Assembly (NCBI GenBank): GCA_003164135.1
Contig: PLSD01000092.1
Coordinates: 1 to 46,400 of the forward strand
Direction of reading: 5' to 3'
DNA length: 46,400 bases
Source: Acetobacteraceae bacterium
GTDB lineage: Bacteria > Pseudomonadota > Alphaproteobacteria > Acetobacterales > Acetobacteraceae
The position numbers and the translations under genes are program-made. This document shows, in pieces, positions 24,011 to 31,820 of the stretch. Numbering within the stretch: position 1 is the stretch's first letter; each line of letters starts with the position of its first letter. The notes under the pieces were generated by a model. The model was not told the origin of the DNA, did no database searches, and was given only the letters and a program-made list of their open reading frames with translations.

Positions 24011-25230
24011 TAGGCACCTGACGGCGAGATGTTTGGCACCACGCCAAGCCGGTTGCGGCCATAGATTTCATAACTCAGCATCGGTATGTTGGTGATGTGC
24101 CGCAGCCCGACATGAATGTCGCGCCAATAGCGGCTCAACGGGTTACTCAGCGAGAATGCCGAGGAGCCGGCAATAAACATCAATGTTTCGATCGACTTGT
24201 GGACCAACTGCACGATTTGCGCGCATTGGGCTTTGTGCTTGGCACGGTCGGCGTCGGTTAGCACCGTGCGGTTGAGCCCGGCTTCGTCCAGCATGCCGGT
24301 GGCGGAGAACAACAGCAGTTTCGCGTTATCGAGCTGAGCGGCAACCTCACCGAGGGCATGCACCAATGCGCCGGATTCGGAGCGGGTTTTATAGGTGGTG
24401 GTGACGATTGGCTTTTTCGTCGATTCCGCCTCGACAATTTCCAGCATCGCCTCGGCCGCTCCAACAAGTTGTGCCAAGCCGGTGGCGCGTACGACGGGCA
24501 CAACCGGGAGGTTGTCCGAAGCAGCGCCCCAATGTTTTTTGTTGGGTTCGACATGGCCGAACGGCTTGTCCATCGTCACCATCAGATGGTCGGGAACGAA
24601 AACCTCTTTCGCGATGCTGGTATCGGAGCCAGTGCCCTGCATGCCGGTCACGAACCAGGTATCTTGGATCTCCAACTGGCTGAACGGGATGTAGACCATG
24701 TTGATGCCAGGCACGACGGGGCCGCTGGTGTTTTCCAGCATCACACCCGCTTGCGCCCAATAGGACTGACGCGAGCCAGAGGTATAAGGCCAGGCACCGC
24801 TGACGATGTAACCGCCATCCACCTTGCGGGCTTTGCCGGGTGGGTTGTACGCGCCGCAGACCGCTTTGGGCCCCTCGCCGAACAGCGCTTCCTGGGTTTT
24901 ATCCGAGGTCAGGCTGGCGACCCAGGTAGTACCGTTGACGATCTGTACCACCCAGGAAACCGATGGATCGCCCTTGGCGATTTCCATCTGGACTTTCGAG
25001 AAGCCGGTCATGGAGAGACCAGCGCCCCCCCAGCGCTTGGGTAGCAGCATACTCAACAGGTTGTTTGAGACCAAAGCTTCGTGCACGGCGGGCGTTGGTG
25101 CGCGGAGCCTTTCGCCTTCCGCAGCTTCGGACTGAAACAGGGCGCGAAGTTCGCGTGCTTTGGCGATAAAGGGTTCGGCATCGCCATACCCAGTTGGGAC
25201 GGCAGCTTCATGATTGACTAACATATCCAT
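24007..25230 (-). CDS. Flavin-dependent monooxygenase of the acyl-CoA-dehydrogenase fold (group D)
   Basis: The 407-residue protein has the acyl-CoA dehydrogenase fold but fits the HsaA/HpaB-like oxygenase branch. It has GDPSVSWVVQIVNG, YIVSGAWPYTSGS, a hydrophobic DTWFVTGMQGTGS strand and the C-terminal RYWRDIHVGLRHITNIP. Such enzymes hydroxylate phenols or other activated rings with reduced flavin supplied by a separate reductase. No flavin reductase gene is visible in the window. It is the last gene of the Rieske dioxygenase operon, 3 bases after the TetR gene. Confidence 0.82.
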   Translation of the reverse strand: MDMLVNHEAAVPTGYGDAEPFIAKARELRALFQSEAAEGERLRAPTPAVHEALVSNNLLSMLLPKRWGGAGLSMTGFSKVQMEIAKGDPSVSWVVQIVNGTTWVASLTSDKTQEALFGEGPKAVCGAYNPPGKARKVDGGYIVSGAWPYTSGSRQSYWAQAGVMLENTSGPVVPGINMVYIPFSQLEIQDTWFVTGMQGTGSDTSIAKEVFVPDHLMVTMDKPFGHVEPNKKHWGAASDNLPVVPVVRATGLAQLVGAAEAMLEIVEAESTKKPIVTTTYKTRSESGALVHALGEVAAQLDNAKLLLFSATGMLDEAGLNRTVLTDADRAKHKAQCAQIVQLVHKSIETLMFIAGSSAFSLSNPLSRYWRDIHVGLRHITNIPMLSYEIYGRNRLGVVPNISPSGAY

Positions 25231-25233
25231 GGT

Positions 25234-25875
25234 CTAATTCTCCCCGGGAACGCGCTTGCGTCCCGCTAATGTGATAATCCAGCCTTCGAGTTTTTTAGGG
25301 AGCTGTTCCCAGACCCTGACCCATGTGCTGTTGATGGGAATGATCAGTGTGCTGAGCTGCATACGGACTAGTGCTTCGACCACGCCATCACGGTCGATAG
25401 GTGCGTCGGCCAGCGTGTCCAGATAATCGAAAGTCAGGTTGAGCGCCGCGCGCATCGCAATCTTATGACGATCGAAGTGACTACGAAAGAAGTCGATATA
25501 GAAACTTGGCTCGATCTCGAAAATACGGTCTGGCGTGTGGTCGTTGGTGTACTCGCCGAAGAAACGCATGACCGCATGGAAGCGCTCCATAGGGTCGGTG
25601 GTCGTCTCTGCCGCCTCCCGGACTCCGTTCTCAAAATTGGACGAGACGAATTCACTGACCGCTGCCAGCACATCTTCCTTGGTCGAAAAATAACGGTAAA
25701 GCGTACCACGGGAAATTTCCGCAGCATTGCAAATATCGCTCATCGAGAGCCGTCGCGTTCCCCGCCCCCCAATCGCTTTCAGGGCGCCTTCCATGATTTT
25801 AACAATGCTCGGCGGCAACTTGGCGTTGCGGGCCGGCAGCGGTTCAGTCATGGAAGCGGTGGTTAGTTCATTCAC
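25234..25875 (-). CDS. TetR-family transcription regulator
   Basis: The 213-residue TetR protein has its helix-turn-helix at about residues 25-75 (SMSDICNAAEISRGTLYRYF, then STKEDVL) and a variable all-helical ligand domain. It is encoded inside the Rieske operon. The GTG start overlaps the preceding SDR stop (GTGA) with GGAG upstream. It is the obvious local repressor of the dioxygenase operon, perhaps binding the palindromes at 29878-29918; that link is inferred. Confidence 0.9.
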   Translation of the reverse strand: MNELTTASMTEPLPARNAKLPPSIVKIMEGALKAIGGRGTRRLSMSDICNAAEISRGTLYRYFSTKEDVLAAVSEFVSSNFENGVREAAETTTDPMERFHAVMRFFGEYTNDHTPDRIFEIEPSFYIDFFRSHFDRHKIAMRAALNLTFDYLDTLADAPIDRDGVVEALVRMQLSTLIIPINSTWVRVWEQLPKKLEGWIITLAGRKRVPGEN

Positions 25876-26684
25876 CTGACATCTCCAAGTTCAGCCAGAT
25901 TATGTGGTTTGCTTACATAGCCGGGAAGATTTTGCCCACCATCGACGTTAATCAGTTCGCCGGTGATGAAGCGCGACATCTGCGACGCGAGAAAAACCAC
26001 GACTGGTCCGATATCATCCTCCGGATCGCCAGCGCGCAGCAGTGGATTGTTTTCCGTCGCGGCCTCTAGGAAGCCGGGAACGTCCTTCACCAGCTTGGCG
26101 AAAACCTGGCCAAGCCCGGTCGGAGAAATCGCGTTGATGCGGATGTTGAAGCGGCCCCATTCCACGGCAGCGCTTCGCGTCAGGCCCAGAATGGCCGATT
26201 TGGCGATGTTGTAGTCTGCATGCAGCCAGGCACCAGTATCGGCATCGATTGAGTAGAAATTCACCACCGATCCACCGCCGCGCGCCCGCATATGCGGGAA
26301 GGCGGCCTGCATGCCCCACCAGCTGCCCCATAGCGCAATCTCCAGCGTGCGCTTGAGCATTTCATCGGTCTTGTTTTCAAGCAGGATATTCGGCGTGAGC
26401 GTTGCCGCGTTATTCACCAGAATATCCAGCCCGCCAAAATGTTCGACAGTACGCGCGACCATCGCCTCGACATCGGCTTTCACGCCCACGTCGGCCGCGA
26501 ATCCCAAGGCCTCCCCGCCGAGTTCCTTGCGGATGGTAGCCGCTTCCACCTCGGCAGCTGCACCGTCACGGCCGGTGATCACAACTTTGGCGCCCTCGCG
26601 CACCAGCCGGCGCGAGATACCAAGTCCAAGACCCTTGGCGCCGCCAGTTACAATCGCGACTTTACCTTCGAGTAATCCCATCAT
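25872..26684 (-). CDS. SDR-family oxidoreductase
   Basis: The 270-residue classical SDR has TGGAKGLGLG, NNAA, a Ser in VVNFYSID and YNIAK complete. It ends with ITGELINVDGGQ. In a Rieske dioxygenase operon an SDR commonly oxidises the cis-dihydrodiol to a catechol or a hydroxyl to a ketone; the substrate here is unknown. It overlaps both neighbours by 4 bases (ferredoxin reductase upstream, TetR downstream). Confidence 0.9.
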   Translation of the reverse strand: MMGLLEGKVAIVTGGAKGLGLGISRRLVREGAKVVITGRDGAAAEVEAATIRKELGGEALGFAADVGVKADVEAMVARTVEHFGGLDILVNNAATLTPNILLENKTDEMLKRTLEIALWGSWWGMQAAFPHMRARGGGSVVNFYSIDADTGAWLHADYNIAKSAILGLTRSAAVEWGRFNIRINAISPTGLGQVFAKLVKDVPGFLEAATENNPLLRAGDPEDDIGPVVVFLASQMSRFITGELINVDGGQNLPGYVSKPHNLAELGDVR

Positions 26685-27859
26685 GCCGTTACCTTCTCTT
26701 CGTTGAGGGTGCTCAAAGAGCGATCCAAATCCATGCGTTCTTCACAAAATGGGCCTGTCAACACATAGCCACGCGTGACGCCGGAGGCGTCGCGGAATAG
26801 GTATTTGATGCCGTCCGAATTGCCATCCACCTTCACCCATTCACCCACGGCATTACGCGGGGCTGGCAGCAGAACAATCGGGCAGGTGGTGGTTTTTACC
26901 TGCACGGAAAGTGTCGGGAAGCGGATTTTTGTCGGTGTTCCCAGTATGCTTGGCGCAATGGCGCGGGCTGCGGCCATGATCGGGCTGACGTAAGCCGCCA
27001 AGCCGATGGTATATTCGGCACAGTCGCCGATGGCGTAGATATACGGATCGCTGGTGCGGCCGGTCTCATCCACCTTGATGCCACGATTGACCTCGAGCCC
27101 TGCTTCCTTCGCCAGTTGTGTCCGTGGGCGCAGGCCGACAGCGGAAATCACGTTATCAGCCTCGATCCTTGTGCCGTCGTCCAGGGTCACGGCGGTGGCG
27201 GCGCCGGCGCGGTTCATGGCCACGACGGTGCGGCCAAGGTGCCAGACCACGCCTTCATTGGTCAGGGAATCGCGCAGCAGATCGCCAACCTCAGAAGGCA
27301 CAAGCTGCGCCAGCGGATGTGTTTGCATATCAACGGTTGTTGGCTTGTAGCCGGCGATCGACAGATCGTTGGAGAACTCGCTGCCGACCAGTCCCGCCCC
27401 CATGATCGCAACACGTGCACCTGGTTGCAACCGATCACGGAAGGCCGCGTAATCCTCGAGATGATTGATTGAGACCGCCCGGTCGGCCGCGTCGCCCTGG
27501 ATGGGTGGGCGGATTGGTTCGCCGCCCAAAGCCAGGACCAGCGCGTCGTAGGGCAGGGGGCCGCCGGTGGTCAGTAGGACCTTGCCGTGCCTGTCGATGG
27601 CTTCAACCAGGCGGCCGGCTCGGATTTCCAGCCGCAACTGCGCGGCCATTTTCTCGGCCCGCATCGTGATGAGGCCGGAAGCCGTTTTTTCCTTGCCGAG
27701 TGCTGTAGAGAGAGCAGGTTTTGAGTAGAAATGCCCGTCGTCATGGGCGATCAGCGTCAGTTCGGCCTCCGGTGACAGGCGGCGTAACTCGCGCAGCACA
27801 GCGTACCCCGCGAGGCCACTGCCAACGACAACGATATGCGGTTTTGGGTTGCTAGGCAT
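26681..27859 (-). CDS. FAD-dependent ferredoxin/rubredoxin reductase
   Basis: The 392-residue flavoprotein has two Rossmann motifs: FAD (VVVGSGLAGYAVLREL, residues about 10-25) and NAD(P)H (VAIMGAGLVGSEF, near 150). The second FAD motif YIYAIGDCAEY is near 280. The segment FYSKPALSTALGK closely resembles rubredoxin-NAD+ reductases. In this operon it probably reduces a ferredoxin that feeds the Rieske oxygenase, most likely the ferredoxin divergently encoded at 29964. It may also serve the [2Fe-2S] ferredoxin of the P450s. Confidence 0.9.
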   Translation of the reverse strand: MPSNPKPHIVVVGSGLAGYAVLRELRRLSPEAELTLIAHDDGHFYSKPALSTALGKEKTASGLITMRAEKMAAQLRLEIRAGRLVEAIDRHGKVLLTTGGPLPYDALVLALGGEPIRPPIQGDAADRAVSINHLEDYAAFRDRLQPGARVAIMGAGLVGSEFSNDLSIAGYKPTTVDMQTHPLAQLVPSEVGDLLRDSLTNEGVVWHLGRTVVAMNRAGAATAVTLDDGTRIEADNVISAVGLRPRTQLAKEAGLEVNRGIKVDETGRTSDPYIYAIGDCAEYTIGLAAYVSPIMAAARAIAPSILGTPTKIRFPTLSVQVKTTTCPIVLLPAPRNAVGEWVKVDGNSDGIKYLFRDASGVTRGYVLTGPFCEERMDLDRSLSTLNEEKVTA

Positions 27860-27862
27860 GGC

Positions 27863-28438
27863 CTACAAAAACACCGCGAGATTGGACATCGAGAGAGTCG
27901 ATTGGTCGAGAATAATCTCGCGCCGTGCCAGCTTGTATTTGCCGTTGGCAAAGCGCCAGACATCTCGTCGTTCACCGGTTGTTTTCTCGTAATCAGGGCT
28001 CTCACCGCGGCTGCGCGCCAGGTAGAGGTAGCTGACAACCTCATATTCATCGGCGTTTTCAGTCTCGCCTACGCGCACGTTGGTAACGTAGCGGCGGGTA
28101 CGCGACGGTGGATCTTCCGCCCAGGCACTCTTGCTCAAGCGGCCGGTGCGCATCAGCAGCGACTCATAAGTGTCATCGAAATGCATCATGGTGCGCATCA
28201 CGTCGCGGTCGCGATTTGGGCCCGTGCGCGTCAGCCGGATGGGCGCGGTGTAGATCAGGTCCTTGTCCAGCATGGCAACCCAGTCGTCAAAACGGCGTTC
28301 ATCAAGTGCGGCCGCCTCGTCGTAAAGGGTTTCCAGGATCCGGTTATAAATTTCAGAGCCGAGCGGAACGCGGTTTTTGGAGGTAAGACCGCGCATAATC
28401 CCGCTTTTGTCGACGGCGGCTGTTGATCGATCGATCAT
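27863..28438 (-). CDS. Ring-hydroxylating dioxygenase beta subunit
   Basis: The 191-residue SnoaL-fold small subunit has EIYNRILETLYDEAAALDER followed by DDWVAMLDKDLIYTAPIR, then RTMMHFDDTYESLLMR and a C-terminal IILDQSTLSMSNL, all typical of aromatic dioxygenase beta chains. It is structural, holding the alpha3beta3 assembly together, and has no metal site. It lies 33 bases after the alpha-subunit gene and 3 bases before the reductase gene. Confidence 0.92.
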   Translation of the reverse strand: MIDRSTAAVDKSGIMRGLTSKNRVPLGSEIYNRILETLYDEAAALDERRFDDWVAMLDKDLIYTAPIRLTRTGPNRDRDVMRTMMHFDDTYESLLMRTGRLSKSAWAEDPPSRTRRYVTNVRVGETENADEYEVVSYLYLARSRGESPDYEKTTGERRDVWRFANGKYKLARREIILDQSTLSMSNLAVFL

Positions 28439-28471
28439 CTTGGTTTCCTATTCAATGAGGATTTTTATTTA

Positions 28472-29860
28472 TCAAGACGCCGACATGAGACGGTGGTAGT
28501 TCAACCACCAGTTCCACTGTGTGTCGTCCTTGGTGAAGCCCGGATAAAGCAGCCCGCCACCCGGCCAGCCTTCCGGCTTTTCGTGGCCATGCAGCGCCTG
28601 ATACTTCAGCGTGATTGACCGGCTCATCGGGCCTTTGGTGTTGCGCATGATCTGCGGCCAGGTATCGGCATCGTCCTGCTCGATAATGCCCGAGGTGCCG
28701 GCTTGCTGGATGCTGTTCTGCAGCATGTCGCGCTTGACCTGCTCGGGGGCATCTTTTTCAGCAAAGATGTAGTTCACGAACTCAAAATGGTCCGGGCCGC
28801 GCGGGATGTAAGTGTGCAGCGCCAGGGCGCCGGAGGAGCCGCCGTCGGTCCGCGGCGCGAAAATAAAGAGCACCAAGACGTTCGGGAACATGCCGCCGAC
28901 CTGTGGCGGGATGGTTGCCAGCATGTCCACCTGCTCGGGCGACAGGTTTTTGAAGAGCTGCGGAATAAGCTCCGGCGTGATGCCTGGGGGCGGAAGGAGG
29001 TGCAGGCGCTCTTCGGTGGTCTTGCCCTCAAAGCTGACGTTCGAGAACATTTTAAAGGTCTGCGCGGCTTCCAGGCAGCGCAACGAATGACCTTCGGTGC
29101 AGCTGACGTCCACGCCGTACATGCCGGGCGCGTTGTCATAGATCGACTCTGGCGTGCCGCCCATGACGCCGCCTTCCATGAGGGAACGGTGCAGGGTAAG
29201 GGTATGGAAACCATCCGAGGCGGATTGCTCAGAGCCGATTTTCCAGTTTGCCGGGATCATAAAGCGCTGTGGCGGGCCGAGCAGTTCCAGCCCGGAATCT
29301 GTGCGGCAGAACAACTGGTCGAAGTAGAATTTGGAGTCGCCGAGGAATTCGTCGAAGGACGGGCCCTCAATGTTCCAGGTGGCGAAAATCAGCCCACCAT
29401 AAAGATGCACCCTCGCTTTTTTAAGGCCAAGTTCGGATTTCGGCCGTTTGTTGCCGTGCATCTGCTCTTTTTCGATTGGCGCGCCAATGAAGTCGCCATC
29501 CGGCCGGAATGCCCAGCCGTGGTAGATACACCGATGCACCTGCGTATTGCCGGCTTCCGCCGTGCAAACCTTCATGCCACGATGCGGGCACACATTCAGG
29601 GAAACATGAACGCCCCCGTCGCGGCCGCGGGCGACGATTACCTGATCCTCACCCATGTCGCGTACCACGAAGTCACCGGGCTTCGGAATCTCCGTATCAT
29701 GGCCCAGCAACAGCCAGGTGCGGGCAAATATCCGCTCCATTTCGAACCGATGAAGCTCCGGGTCATTCATGACTCGCAGAGAAACCTCATTCATCTTAAG
29801 ATCGATCAAATCATCAATGGTCGTTCCATCGCTCAACACGAGCCCTGCTTTTTTTAGCAT
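28472..29860 (-). CDS. Rieske ring-hydroxylating dioxygenase alpha subunit
   Basis: The 462-residue catalytic subunit has a Rieske [2Fe-2S] site CPH (Cys91, His93) and CIYH (Cys111, His114). Mononuclear iron ligands are His219 and His224 in DGFHTLTLH, with the bridging Asp216 just before. The late IEQDDADTW provides the third, carboxylate ligand. It should add O2 to an aromatic or unsaturated ring. I chose ATG 29860 with GGAG upstream; an in-frame GTG at 29878 would add 6 residues and would overlap the candidate operator. The operon order is alpha, beta, reductase, SDR, TetR, flavin monooxygenase. Confidence 0.94.
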   Translation of the reverse strand: MLKKAGLVLSDGTTIDDLIDLKMNEVSLRVMNDPELHRFEMERIFARTWLLLGHDTEIPKPGDFVVRDMGEDQVIVARGRDGGVHVSLNVCPHRGMKVCTAEAGNTQVHRCIYHGWAFRPDGDFIGAPIEKEQMHGNKRPKSELGLKKARVHLYGGLIFATWNIEGPSFDEFLGDSKFYFDQLFCRTDSGLELLGPPQRFMIPANWKIGSEQSASDGFHTLTLHRSLMEGGVMGGTPESIYDNAPGMYGVDVSCTEGHSLRCLEAAQTFKMFSNVSFEGKTTEERLHLLPPPGITPELIPQLFKNLSPEQVDMLATIPPQVGGMFPNVLVLFIFAPRTDGGSSGALALHTYIPRGPDHFEFVNYIFAEKDAPEQVKRDMLQNSIQQAGTSGIIEQDDADTWPQIMRNTKGPMSRSITLKYQALHGHEKPEGWPGGGLLYPGFTKDDTQWNWWLNYHRLMSAS

Positions 29861-29877
29861 GTTTGTCACTCCATCCA

Positions 29878-29918
29878 CATATTTTGAACATTATACATAT
29901 TGATCAAAATATGTTCAA
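29878..29918. promoter_or_regulatory. Nested palindromes in the Rieske/ferredoxin divergent promoter
   Basis: CATATTTTGA (29878-29887) mirrors TCAAAATATG (29904-29913), and TTGAACAT (29884-29891) mirrors ATGTTCAA (29911-29918). TTGATCAA (29900-29907) is itself a palindrome. The gap is strongly AT-rich between two divergent transcription units. This is a likely operator, perhaps for the TetR protein encoded within the Rieske operon. Confidence 0.5.
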
Positions 29919-29963
29919 GTCGTAAAATGTACAGAGGAAAAATCAACGCTTAAGGGAACGCGA

Positions 29964-30182
29964 ATGTCAGGTACTACAAAAGGGCAGCTTAAAGTTGTGA
30001 TTAACAAGCCGGCTTGCAGCGGCTACGGGCTATGTGCGGAGATTTGCCCAGAAGTCTACAAGCTCGACAAAAACGGCATTGTGTATGTGGATGACCCTAT
30101 CGTGCCGGAAGGCCTGGAGGCGAAAGCCCGCGAAGGTGCGGATGCCTGTCCGCAAGCCGCGCTAGAGGTGGTGCCGGTTTAA
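29964..30182 (+). CDS. Single-cluster ferredoxin, [3Fe-4S] type
   Basis: The 72-residue ferredoxin has Cys18, Cys24, Cys28-Pro and Cys63-Pro. The C-x2-Y-x2-C spacing replaces the central Cys of a [4Fe-4S] motif by Tyr21, as in [3Fe-4S] ferredoxins that serve bacterial P450s and some Rieske oxygenases. AAGGGA precedes the ATG. It is divergent from the Rieske alpha gene across a palindromic promoter gap. It may carry electrons from the reductase at 26681 to the dioxygenase. Confidence 0.9.
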   Translation: MSGTTKGQLKVVINKPACSGYGLCAEICPEVYKLDKNGIVYVDDPIVPEGLEAKAREGADACPQAALEVVPV

Positions 30183-30271
30183 GTCCAGCATTTGGGCAGC
30201 CCTGTCTAACGGCAGGGCAGAAAAATGCGCCCGGCTGCAATAGCAAGCTCAATAATCGGAAGGACCGGCAA

Positions 30272-31360
30272 ATGAGCAGCAATGAAGATGCGGGCGCCAA
30301 GGCGCTGTTCGAGAAATTCGGGACCTATATTCTGCCAGGCCGGGTAAGCGACCCGCGTCGGGGCATCGAGGAAGCCAAGGAAGCGGAGCGCATCGGGCTT
30401 GGCGCGGTCTGGATTTCCGAGCGCTATGCCTCGAAAGAGCCTGCCGTGCTAGCCGGAGCTGTCAGCGAGGCAACCTCGAAGATACGCATCGTCGGTACAA
30501 TGTATGCCACCATGCGCCATCCGATTGTAACCGCCAGCGTCGCTAACCTCATGCAGGCGATGAGCGGAAACCGGTTCAGCCTCATGTTCGCCCGCGCGGT
30601 TCCCGCCTATATGCAAATGCTAGGCGCCCCCGGCATTACCTTCCCACGTCTGGGGGACACCATCTCCATCGTTCGCCGTCTCTGGGCTGGTGAGACGGTG
30701 ACTTACGAGGGAATTCTGGGCAAATTCCCCTACCTGAAGCTGACTGATCGCCATGAAGGGCCGACACCACCGATTATTTTCACGGCCATCGGCCCGAAAG
30801 CCCTGGCGTTTGCAGGCGAGCATTGTGACGGCGTTTTGCTGCACCCTTTCGTGTCGCCAACGGGTATTGCGAATTCGGTGAAAATCGTGCGTGACGCGGC
30901 GGAAAAAGCGGGTAGGGACCCCGCTTCGATCCGCATCTACCATAACATCATCGTCGCCCCGGATCTGCCCAAAGATGAGGAAGAAGCCGTGGTCGGCGGC
31001 CGCGCTGTCACCTATTTCGAGCTTCCCGGTTTTGGCGATCTGATTGTCGAGATTAATGGCTGGGACCTTGGTGTGTTGGAAAAACTCCGGGCGCATCCTC
31101 AGATTGCCGCGTTGAATGGCAAACCGGCAGACCAAGCCTTCACCCGTCAGGAACTGGTAGAAGTTAGCCGTATCCTGCCGCAATCATGGCTTGATGAAGG
31201 TGCCGCTGTGGGCACGGCCGCGCAATGCGCGGACCAGCTTATGAAGTTCCTCGACGCCGGAGCGGATGAAATTTTGCTGCACGGCAGCGCACCCAAAGAC
31301 ATGGGGCCGCTAGCGGCGGAATTGAAGCGTAGCCTGCGTAGCCGCGCTGCGTTGGCCTGA
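30272..31360 (+). CDS. LLM-class F420-dependent oxidoreductase (second)
   Basis: The 362-residue luciferase-superfamily TIM barrel has EAERIGLGAVWISERYASKE, then IRIVGTMYATMRHPI, PRLGDTISIVRRLWAGETV, TPPIIFTAIGPKALAFA and a C-terminal GTAAQCADQLMKFLDAGADE. The layout matches F420-dependent LLM families rather than FMN luciferases. It is longer than, and not closely similar to, the LLM at 4912, so it is a different enzyme rather than a copy. It follows the [3Fe-4S] ferredoxin gene by 90 bases and stands ahead of the LuxE/LuxC genes. Confidence 0.87.
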   Translation: MSSNEDAGAKALFEKFGTYILPGRVSDPRRGIEEAKEAERIGLGAVWISERYASKEPAVLAGAVSEATSKIRIVGTMYATMRHPIVTASVANLMQAMSGNRFSLMFARAVPAYMQMLGAPGITFPRLGDTISIVRRLWAGETVTYEGILGKFPYLKLTDRHEGPTPPIIFTAIGPKALAFAGEHCDGVLLHPFVSPTGIANSVKIVRDAAEKAGRDPASIRIYHNIIVAPDLPKDEEEAVVGGRAVTYFELPGFGDLIVEINGWDLGVLEKLRAHPQIAALNGKPADQAFTRQELVEVSRILPQSWLDEGAAVGTAAQCADQLMKFLDAGADEILLHGSAPKDMGPLAAELKRSLRSRAALA

Positions 31361-31406
31361 GCCTCCTGGAGACCAACCCATACAAATAGCCAACGGGGCG
31401 GCATCT

Positions 31407-31700
31407 ATGACCAGTAACACCTGCGATCGTAGGAGCCGGTCCAGGCCTTGGCCTGGGCATTGCCCGCAAATTCGGCAGCAATTGCTTCAAGGTCGCGCTC
31501 ATCGCGCGGAGCAAGTCCGGCACCATCCTCATTACCACTTCCCGCTTGGGCATTGAACCAATTAAAACCCTCTGCGCGGTCGGCATGTCGATGGCCGCTG
31601 CACGCAAATATGCCTGTTCGCTCTTCCAGGAACTGTAAGGAAAAGGCGTCTATGCCCGCCGTGCCGTATGTTTTGGCCAGATCACAACATTCTGGCCGCA
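31407..31700 (+). pseudogene. Internally deleted SDR remnant
   Basis: One plus-strand frame from about 31416 reads TPAIVGAGPGLGLGIARKFG and then FKVALIARS, a clear SDR nucleotide-binding start. After a short foreign-looking stretch it jumps to VGMSMAAARKYACSLFQEL, which is a late SDR helix, then TAA (31636-31638) and GKGVYARR in the same frame. The catalytic core is missing, so most of the gene has been deleted. This fills the 460-base gap between the LLM gene and the luxE-like gene. Confidence 0.7.
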
Positions 31701-31820
31701 GGACGACAGCCATCCAGCTTCTGACTTGCAGCGATGGCGTGCTATATTGAGGGCTGAAACCATGCCTCTCTGCCCGGTCGACAGACGCGAGGAGGCGGCC
31801 AAGAATTGGGAGAAATAAAT

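Noticed and set aside
28703..29857. A 384-codon open frame on the plus strand opposite the Rieske alpha gene
   Set aside because: The minus strand has complete Rieske and iron-ligand motifs; the plus frame has no recognisable domain.
30199..30218. Terminator after the [3Fe-4S] ferredoxin gene (GCCCTG/CAGGGC)
   Set aside because: The stem is only 6 bp and is followed by AGAAAAA rather than Ts; it may be a minor hairpin.
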